Of a DNA stretch of 64,000 nucleotides, positions 57,094 through 64,000 are shown in pieces. The stretch's first letter is position 1, and every line of letters begins with the position of its first letter. The translations under genes were made by a program, and so were the position numbers. Origin of the DNA: Cryptomeria japonica (lineage: Eukaryota; Streptophyta; Pinopsida; Cupressales; Cupressaceae). The stretch covers positions 314,546,235 through 314,610,234 of the forward strand of contig NC_081405.1 in NCBI RefSeq assembly GCF_030272615.1, in the 5' to 3' direction. Below the pieces are notes generated by a model that was not told where the DNA came from, did no database searches, and was given only the letters and a program-made list of their open reading frames with translations.

Positions 57094-60000
57094 TTATGTG
57101 TAGAACCTGCGAAGGTGCATGCTATTGATAGGGTCCTCCAAAGATTCACCTTCTGTAGTTGAGAGCTGATATGCCCCAGATCCATATGCTGCTGTGATGA
57201 TGTAAGGACCAAGCCAGTTGGGTTCAAATTTGCCCTTCTTTTCTCTATCTTGCTGATTCTTGGGGTTCTCTCTGAGGACTAAGTCACCTACCTCAAATGT
57301 GCGAGGCTTGACCTTGTGATTGTAACTGCGACTCATTCGTTGTTGGTAAGCCTTGAGATGATTAAAAGCAGTGTGTCGTCGTTCCTCCAACAGTTCTAGT
57401 TCTTGTAAGCGAGAGACCCTGTAGTCTTCATCGTTGATTATGTTTCTCAAGGAGACCCGTAAAGAAGGTAACTCGACCTCAATAGGCAAGATGGCTTCAG
57501 CACCATAGACAAGTGAGTAAGGTGTAGCTCCTGTAGGTGTGCGGACACTGGTACGATATGCCCAAAGTGCGGGATTGAGTTGGACATGCCAGTTACGGCC
57601 AGCGTCGTCGACTGTCTTTTTAAGTATTTTGAGGATTGTTTTGTTAGACGCCTCAGCTTGGCCATTACCTTGGGGGTAATATGGTGTGGAGAAACGATGA
57701 GAGATATGGAATCGCTCACAGAGTTCATGAACATCCTGATTCTTGAAAGGACGCCCGTTGTCGGTAATAATGGAAGTAGGAATCCCGTATCGGCAAATGA
57801 TGTAGTTCAGGATGAAAGTAGCGATTTGTTTCCCAGTAACTTGTGTGAGAGGCACGGCTTCAATCCACTTTGTGAAATACTCTGTGGCTGTGATAATGAA
57901 TTTATGTCCGTTGGAAGAAGGAGGGTGAATCTTGCCTATGAGATCGAGTCCCCACTGACAAAAGGGCCAAGGAGATGCGAGTGGCTGTAGTTCTTGTGCT
58001 GGTGCGTGTATGAGGTCTCCATGAATTTGACACTGCTTACACTTCTTGACAAACTGATATGCATCTTTTTCCATAGTAGGCCAGTAGTATCCGGTCCTGA
58101 TGAGTTTCTTGGCCAAGGTAGGACCACTAGTATGCGGACCACATATCCCTTCGTGCACTTCTCGTAACGCAATCTGAGCTTCGTCACTCTCTAAACATCT
58201 AAGGAGGGTGCCATCTAGACCTCGTCGGTATAGGATATCAGCTAGGATAACGTATCGGGAGGATTGGCGGATGAAAGTGCGGCGTTGGTTGTTCGATAAA
58301 TCGGGAGGTAAAATGTTGTCGCGAAGGTATGTGAATATGGAATCATATAACTGGGATTCAGGACCAACAACACATATCATTTCCGTGAGAGTGATCTCAT
58401 ATGACGGAATCAGCAGGTTGTCAACCAGGAACTCATAATAGGTCTCATTTTGTGGTAGGTCAATGAGTGAAGCAATTGTAGCCATGGCATCAGCAGCGCG
58501 ATTCTGTTCTCTTGGTATCTGCTCAAACTCTATCTTTGCAAAGTGTTGTTTCAGATCATCTACCAGTTGTTTGTAAGGCATTAGCTTTTCATCTTTTGTT
58601 TGATAATCATCAGTTGCTTGACGGATGACAAGTTGAGAATCGCCAAAAACACGAAGTTCCTGGATCTTCCACTGAACTGCAATTCTTAACCCTGTTGTTA
58701 ATGCCTCGTATTCCGCTATATTGTTGGTGCAAGGAAATGATAAGCGGTATGACTTTGGTATAGAATCGCCTTGGGGAGTTATAAAGAGTATACCCGCTCC
58801 TGCCCCGTGCTGTGTGTATGAGCCATCAAAGTATAGTTGCCATGGCTTTGCAGGTGATATTGTTAGAATGGACTCATCTGGAAATTCTGACTGTAGAGGA
58901 ACATCATCTATCATGGGAGCATCTGCCAGTTGATCTGCAATGGCTTGTCCTTTGATTGCTTTTCTGTCCACGTATTCTATGTCGAATTCACTCAAAATCA
59001 TTACCCACTTGGCCAGTCGCCCAGTAAGTGTAGCTTTGTTGAGCAGATATTTTAGTGGATCAATTCTGGCAATCAACTTGGTCTTGTGAGTGAGCATATA
59101 ATGTCGTAATTTTTGTGAAGCGAAGACCACAGCGAGACATGCACGCTCAATTGGTGTGTAGTTGAGCTCATATCCCACCAATGTGCGACTGATATAGTAG
59201 ACTGCTTTTTCCTTGCCGTCAGGTATTTGCTGTGCTAGTAGTGCCCCCAGTGCTGTTGGAGTAGCTGATATGTAAAGTAGCAATGGTTGATTCGGAATTG
59301 GTGGCATCAAAACTGGCGGGTTCAAAAGATAGTCTTTAAGTGCCTGAAAAGCCTGTTGACAGTTCTCGTCCCATTTGAACTTAATGTTTTTGTGTAGCAG
59401 GTGCTGGAAAGGATTACACTTATCTGCAAGTTGTGCTATGAATCTTCGTATGGACTGGAGTCTCCCTTGTAAAGACCGAAGTTGACTGATATTCTTGGGT
59501 GGCGGCATGTCCAAGATAGCCTTGACTTTTGCTGGATCCGCTTCTATTCCTCTTTTAGACACAATGAATCCTAGGAGCTTCCCGGAGGTTACTCCAAAGA
59601 CACATTTCTTTGGATTTAATCTTACCTTGTATTTTTCCAGCCTATCAAAAGCAACTGAAAGTATGTCCAAGTGTGTATTTCTGTCTATTGATTTAACCAA
59701 AAGGTCGTCGACATAATCCTCCACCTTTACATGCATGAGATCATGGAAGATAGTAGTCATGGCTCGTTGATACGTGGCACCTGCATTTTTCAGCCCAAAG
59801 GGCATGACATTCCAGCAGAAGGTTCCCCATGGACAAGTGAATGATGTTTTATGTTGATCTTCAGGTGCAATCCTGATCTGATTATATCCAGAGAATCCGT
59901 CCATTAAAGATAACATCTCATGGCCTGCTGTGAGATCAACAATTAAATCAATGTTTGGTAATGGGAAATCATCCTTCGGACAAGCCTTGTTGATATCCCT

Positions 60001-63000
60001 GAAATCTGTACATATTCGGATGCTGCGATCTGGTTTGCTAACAGGCACTAAGTTGGAAATCCATTCAGGATAATCAATTGGGCGTATGAATCCGACATCT
60101 AGTAATTTCTCCAGCTCTGCCTTGACTAATAATGCCACCTGTGGATGCATTTTTCTCAATTTCTGTTTTACTGGTTTTGCCCCCGGTTTGACTGTTAAAT
60201 GATGCATTACTAAGTCGGGGTCTAGTCCAGGCATATCAGCATAAGACCATGCGAAGTTGACTTGTCGTGCCTTAAAGAAGCTTATGAACCTTGCTTTCTC
60301 GGCCTCTGTCAATGATTGAGCCAAAAATATGTTGTGTGGAACCTCGGCTGTACCAATGTTTGTCTTTATAGTCTCCTCTACCAACATGGATGATTTTTCC
60401 TCGTATGATGCTGGGAGAATGTCAAGCCTTCCATCTTCGGGCGCCTCAGAGAGGTTTTCACCCTCAGATACGTCCTTTCTTTTTACTTTTTTAGAGTCAG
60501 AGAGCGCCACAGTGTGGTTTTCGCCATAAGACCCTTGTTTTGTCTTTATTTTCACATTTTTGCGACTAGAAGGCCCGACACCCTCACCAAAGTATGCCAT
60601 GTTATTTAGCTCTATGGCGTATCCTGCTTTATGGTCTCCAAGAGGAAGATCATCGCGAATGCCAAGATAATCAACAATAGCTTCGTCATTTTGAAATGTA
60701 TCAATCTGTGGTGGTCCATCCTGATCCCAGTCAATGAGTTGGGGGTGAACGAGGGGAAGGTCTTTAGTGTTTTTAGAATCCGCAAGGCTAATAGTGAAGA
60801 TGTGGTTATATTCAGGTATGTCAAGGTAGTCATCGAGGTCGTCAATGGCACTCTCCTCATCAGTGTCGATCGTGAGTGAGTCCAAATTATCATCACTAGT
60901 AGCACCCTCAGGGACAGGTGTCCTCATCCTATGTGATCCTGACCTAGGGCCCTGAAACGAAGCTTGTGCGGGATCCTTATGGGTCGGTTCTTGACCAACT
61001 CTGAATTTCTTGTAAAACTCCTCCTCCTCTGTAGGTTCATCTGGCTCTCTAAATGTCTCATTAAGTTCATAATCGCTGGAGGATTTGTCTGAACCCCATT
61101 CCCACTCATTGGAGTCTGTGGAATAATTATCCTCTTGTTGAACTTCAGCCACTTTGACTTGCCATATCTGTTTTGTTTTCTTGTGTTGAATCTTGGGGTT
61201 TAGAAAACCAAGCCCCTTAGAGCGTTCCCTTCTTGTAGCTAGCTCAGGTTGTAGGGGCGCCATGACACCTTCTTTGCGTAGTCCGAGAGGACTTTTTCCA
61301 TCATACCCGAATCTCTGCAGAATTTTGAAACCTTTACCATAGTTTTCACAGGGTATTATAATTTGATCATGTGTATCATCTTCAGCGTCCTTATATAGCA
61401 TTTTATATAAACTTTCTTCCTCTAGTTCGCCCCATTTTTGAAAGACGGTAGGATCCCATTTGAGGAGCATGATGGAGATTTGCTTATTTGGATGTGGTCG
61501 CCCATATTCCTTGGGGGAGTTCATGACTTGTCGTAAGAACATTGTTTGATTCAGAGTGTATTCTCCCATGCCTTTGTCTTGAAACTTGGCTCTAAGTTCA
61601 CCTTGTTTGGATGTCGAGGGCTTTAATGACTCAGGATCAATATATGCTGAAGAAGGAGTAGCCTCACGATTGCTGGGAATGATAATCTCAGTATGTGATC
61701 TCAAGTTATTGCAATATATGAATGGATTTGGATCACCATTGACCGTTACCTCGACTCCATTATGAGGAAATTTTATGCACTGATGGTATGTTGATGGGAC
61801 CGCTCTCATTTCATGAATCCATGGACGTCCTAGCAATATGTTATACGTGAGGTCTAGATCCAGGACTTGACAAATCACGTCCTTTGTTACTGGCCCTATT
61901 CTGAGTGGTAAGATGACCGTGCCCTTGGACGAGCGCTCTTCATCATCATAAGCCTTAATAGTGATTTGGTTTGTAGCATTCACAGCTTTGTCAGAATATC
62001 CCAATTGTCTGATGGTGCTCAATGTACAAATATTAAGACCTGCTCCTCCATCTATCAGGACTCGTTTTATTCGGTGTTTATGTATGAAAGCTTCAATATG
62101 TAGAGGTGCATTGTGAGGCTGACTTATGGAGGCGTCATCGGCTTCTGTAAATGTGAGGGAGTGTGGAACGGATAGGTATCCCACCATGGCTTGAAACTGA
62201 TCCACGTTTAGATCCGTAGGGACAGCAGTATCTCTCAAGGTTTTGTCAAGGACAGCTTTATGTGCAGGAGATATACGTAAGAGCTCAAGAATAGAGATGA
62301 GTGCGGGTGTTTTCCCTAATTGCTCTACAAGATCGTACTCAGGCTTAGTTGACGGAAGATTGGTATTCTTAGAAGAGGTTCCTGGCAATGTGATCTTACC
62401 TCGACGAGTTGTAACATGACATTCAGAGGTAGCTTCGGATGAAAATCCCACACCTTTTAGGACAATTTTAGGTCGCTGAGGAGGATTCTCAGGATTTTTA
62501 TTTTTGATAGTAATGGTAGAAATATGATTGTCCATTGAGATGTGGTTAATAGTGGAATCATAATTGTAAGATGTTCTGGTGTAATTGGCTTGATCATCTG
62601 TGACTTTGCCTTTTCCCTTGTCATGTTTTGGGAATGGTTCCTTAAACACCTCATGCTCTTGGTTAGATGAATGTCCCTCAATCTCAATATCTCCTCTGTC
62701 AATGAGATCTTGTACAATGTTTTTCAATCGATGGCAATTACTTGTCTTGTGACCCTTGCTCTTATGAAATTCACAATATTCATCATCATTCCACCAATTC
62801 GGTTTTACCTTTGGTTCATATGGAGGAAAATCTGGGACCGTGATCACTTTGTTTGCTACAAGCTTTTTGAATACTGATTCAAGTGGTTCTCCCAATGGAG
62901 TGTACTTCCTTCGTGGTTTGGAAGCTGTTTGATTGTTCACTTGATTGTTGGTAGAATTTGATCCAGAAAAGATGAACTTTGGTCTCACTGTGTTAGCATC

Positions 63001-64000
63001 CACAACACCATCATTAACTGTGTTCTTGTTCTTGTTCCAAAACTTTGGTTTGTCTTTTCCCTTAAAGTCCTCTTTGTTTTCTTTGAATAGTTTGATAACT
63101 CCTTGTTCAATTAAGACTCTTTCTGTTGCTAGGCCCTTTTCAATGACATCCTTGAATGTAGACAAACAAGCTTTTCTGAGATCATAACCAATAGCCTTGT
63201 TAACATTTTGGGTGAACATTTCCACCATTTGTTTTTGCGGGATTTCACAAGAGCATCTGCTAGCTAAGTTCCTCCATCTTTGCAAAAATGACGCAAAAGA
63301 TTCTCCTTCTTTTTGTTTCGTATTGCACAAGGTAGTAACTGAGACATCTGTTTCAATGTTGTAAGAGAAATGTTGAATGAATGCCTCTGCCAAGTCACCC
63401 CATGACTTAATACCAGGAGGTAATTGAGAAAACCATTCCATCGCTTGATCTCCTAAGCTCTGTGGGAACAACCTCATTAAGTATGTTTCTTCTGCCGCTA
63501 CCTCAATGCAAGCTGTGAAGAATTGTCTTATGTGTGCCTTGGGATCTCCTCTCCCTCTATATTTGTCAAATTTCGGTGTTGCAAAGTGCGGAGGAAACGG
63601 AGGCATGGGAATGCTCTTATCAAAGGGATAAGGGCATATATCTCTCATAGTATATGTGGGTTTTGATGTGCCCATGTCTTCCACTTTCTTTTGTAGATCT
63701 CTAATTTGTTGCTCCAAATTATTTTTGGGAGGAGATGGATTTCTTGTAGCATATCCCATGTTTGAAACACCCATTTGAGGAGGAGCTTGTTGCATGTATG
63801 GATGATACTGATCGTAGACATGTCCATATGGAGGTCTATATTGTTGCGACATGTATGGAGCACTTGGCATAATTTCTTGTTGAGGAACCCCATATCTGTT
63901 TTGTGTGTATAAACCATATTCAATGGGCCTTTCATTTTCCATTGTGTTGCCCCCAATTTTGGCATGAGGTCTTCTTGTGTCAAAATTTTGAGGAAGTCCT
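57094..64000 (-). CDS. Gag-pol polyprotein of gypsy-2 (Tat lineage), open, 5' end off window
   Basis: The frame is open from the window edge (the matching Met of gypsy-1 lies beyond it) to the stop at 57094, about 2300 codons. Domains are as in gypsy-1: gag core, zinc-binding CEFH…GH…C, protease DGGAG, G-patch-like stretch, RT with YVDDL, two RNase H domains, HHCC and DDE integrase, GPY/F end. Differences from gypsy-1 that I can see: Ser to Gly in EYSLYT, Ser to Phe in GVGSSSE, Glu to Ala and Thr to Ala around MEPLQPELTT, Cys to Tyr in ETCYEF and Gly to Asp in LYGSIF. No inactivating change is seen, so this copy may still be competent if its 5' part is whole. Confidence 0.94.
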   Translation of the reverse strand, partial: GLPQNFDTRRPHAKIGGNTMENERPIEYGLYTQNRYGVPQQEIMPSAPYMSQQYRPPYGHVYDQYHPYMQQAPPQMGVSNMGYATRNPSPPKNNLEQQIRDLQKKVEDMGTSKPTYTMRDICPYPFDKSIPMPPFPPHFATPKFDKYRGRGDPKAHIRQFFTACIEVAAEETYLMRLFPQSLGDQAMEWFSQLPPGIKSWGDLAEAFIQHFSYNIETDVSVTTLCNTKQKEGESFASFLQRWRNLASRCSCEIPQKQMVEMFTQNVNKAIGYDLRKACLSTFKDVIEKGLATERVLIEQGVIKLFKENKEDFKGKDKPKFWNKNKNTVNDGVVDANTVRPKFIFSGSNSTNNQVNNQTASKPRRKYTPLGEPLESVFKKLVANKVITVPDFPPYEPKVKPNWWNDDEYCEFHKSKGHKTSNCHRLKNIVQDLIDRGDIEIEGHSSNQEHEVFKEPFPKHDKGKGKVTDDQANYTRTSYNYDSTINHISMDNHISTITIKNKNPENPPQRPKIVLKGVGFSSEATSECHVTTRRGKITLPGTSSKNTNLPSTKPEYDLVEQLGKTPALISILELLRISPAHKAVLDKTLRDTAVPTDLNVDQFQAMVGYLSVPHSLTFTEADDASISQPHNAPLHIEAFIHKHRIKRVLIDGGAGLNICTLSTIRQLGYSDKAVNATNQITIKAYDDEERSSKGTVILPLRIGPVTKDVICQVLDLDLTYNILLGRPWIHEMRAVPSTYHQCIKFPHNGVEVTVNGDPNPFIYCNNLRSHTEIIIPSNREATPSSAYIDPESLKPSTSKQGELRAKFQDKGMGEYTLNQTMFLRQVMNSPKEYGRPHPNKQISIMLLKWDPTVFQKWGELEEESLYKMLYKDAEDDTHDQIIIPCENYGKGFKILQRFGYDGKSPLGLRKEGVMAPLQPELATRRERSKGLGFLNPKIQHKKTKQIWQVKVAEVQQEDNYSTDSNEWEWGSDKSSSDYELNETFREPDEPTEEEEFYKKFRVGQEPTHKDPAQASFQGPRSGSHRMRTPVPEGATSDDNLDSLTIDTDEESAIDDLDDYLDIPEYNHIFTISLADSKNTKDLPLVHPQLIDWDQDGPPQIDTFQNDEAIVDYLGIRDDLPLGDHKAGYAIELNNMAYFGEGVGPSSRKNVKIKTKQGSYGENHTVALSDSKKVKRKDVSEGENLSEAPEDGRLDILPASYEEKSSMLVEETIKTNIGTAEVPHNIFLAQSLTEAEKARFISFFKARQVNFAWSYADMPGLDPDLVMHHLTVKPGAKPVKQKLRKMHPQVALLVKAELEKLLDVGFIRPIDYPEWISNLVPVSKPDRSIRICTDFRDINKACPKDDFPLPNIDLIVDLTAGHEMLSLMDGFSGYNQIRIAPEDQHKTSFTCPWGTFCWNVMPFGLKNAGATYQRAMTTIFHDLMHVKVEDYVDDLLVKSIDRNTHLDILSVAFDRLEKYKVRLNPKKCVFGVTSGKLLGFIVSKRGIEADPAKVKAILDMPPPKNISQLRSLQGRLQSIRRFIAQLADKCNPFQHLLHKNIKFKWDENCQQAFQALKDYLLNPPVLMPPIPNQPLLLYISATPTALGALLAQQIPDGKEKAVYYISRTLVGYELNYTPIERACLAVVFASQKLRHYMLTHKTKLIARIDPLKYLLNKATLTGRLAKWVMILSEFDIEYVDRKAIKGQAIADQLADAPMIDDVPLQSEFPDESILTISPAKPWQLYFDGSYTQHGAGAGILFITPQGDSIPKSYRLSFPCTNNIAEYEALTTGLRIAVQWKIQELRVFGDSQLVIRQATDDYQTKDEKLMPYKQLVDDLKQHFAKIEFEQIPREQNRAADAMATIASLIDLPQNETYYEFLVDNLLIPSYEITLTEMICVVGPESQLYDSIFTYLRDNILPPDLSNNQRRTFIRQSSRYVILADILYRRGLDGTLLRCLESDEAQIALREVHEGICGPHTSGPTLAKKLIRTGYYWPTMEKDAYQFVKKCKQCQIHGDLIHAPAQELQPLASPWPFCQWGLDLIGKIHPPSSNGHKFIITATEYFTKWIEAVPLTQVTGKQIATFILNYIICRYGIPTSIITDNGRPFKNQDVHELCERFHISHRFSTPYYPQGNGQAEASNKTILKILKKTVDDAGRNWHVQLNPALWAYRTSVRTPTGATPYSLVYGAEAILPIEVELPSLRVSLRNIINDEDYRVSRLQELELLEERRHTAFNHLKAYQQRMSRSYNHKVKPRTFEVGDLVLRENPKNQQDREKKGKFEPNWLGPYIITAAYGSGAYQLSTTEGESLEDPINSMHLRRFYT
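60440..60462 (-). repeat. Hairpin motif copy 2 of gypsy-2 (inside pol)
   Basis: Minus-strand mirror of 47761-47783, unchanged. Confidence 0.8.
60503..60525 (-). repeat. Hairpin motif copy 1 of gypsy-2 (inside pol)
   Basis: Minus-strand mirror of 47698-47720, unchanged. Confidence 0.8.

Larger units (their letters stand above)
51445..64000 (-). mobile_element. Ty3/gypsy (Tat lineage) retrotransposon gypsy-2, minus strand, LTR cut, 5' end off window
   Basis: Read on the minus strand: gag-pol (entering at the right edge, ending 57094), post-pol hairpin region, a long region with an antisense gene, polypurine tract and 3' LTR. It is the same family as gypsy-1, with six amino-acid differences counted by eye over the 2282 shared residues from the Met at 63942. 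The LTR stops at 51445 where gypsy-1 begins. Confidence 0.92.

Overview
The window reads as intergenic, transposon-dominated nuclear DNA of a seed plant. A conifer or other gymnosperm is my best guess, because old nested retrotransposons are interleaved with one sparse host gene; this is inference, and nothing here identifies the species. I find no rRNA, tRNA, CRISPR or prokaryotic gene. Most coding potential belongs to retroelements, and most of those are broken.

Left part (1-20 kb). A degenerate Ty1/copia element (copia-1, 1-6084, 5' end outside the window) sits inside the reverse-transcriptase ORF of a LINE (6085-11637). That LINE carries an additional coiled-coil ORF after its RNase H. 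A 5'-truncated copy containing only this last ORF lies on the minus strand at 18183-19831, between 18-bp target-site duplications. A second LINE relic (11780-13312) follows the first. The only host-type gene is an F-box/kelch-repeat gene (14700-15761) interrupted by one in-frame TAG.

Middle part (20-41 kb). This is a nest of copia elements. Copia-2 (20189-27126) is a sibling of copia-1 with a cut-off 3' LTR. Copia-3 (27304-34770) has both LTRs and inserted into the pol gene of an older copia-4. On the minus strand, a copia-type LTR (36204-37331) with a long unrecognised broken ORF region behind it (copia-5) inserted into the end of copia-4.

Right part (41-64 kb). Two almost identical, young Ty3/gypsy elements of the Tat lineage (dual RNase H) face each other tail to tail. 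Gypsy-1 (+) encodes an uninterrupted 2492-aa gag-pol polyprotein at 43651-51129. Gypsy-2 (-) has the same ORF at 57094-64000, open at the window edge. Between pol and the 3' LTR, gypsy-2 carries an antisense, apparently spliced gene for a plant-mobile-domain protein (52559-55400). The two elements meet at a 2-bp microhomology junction near 51445, where gypsy-1 has lost its 3' end and gypsy-2 most of the end of its LTR.

The most unusual signals are non-coding structures in the gypsy pair. First, a GGTGAAAA - 4-bp stem - loop - CGCC hairpin occurs five times per element with changed but always complementary stems. Second, a roughly 20-bp-period GCGTCTGTG array is found both in the gypsy leader and in the intron of the antisense gene. 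Third, the same intron holds an array of hairpins with a constant 15-nt loop and covarying stems.
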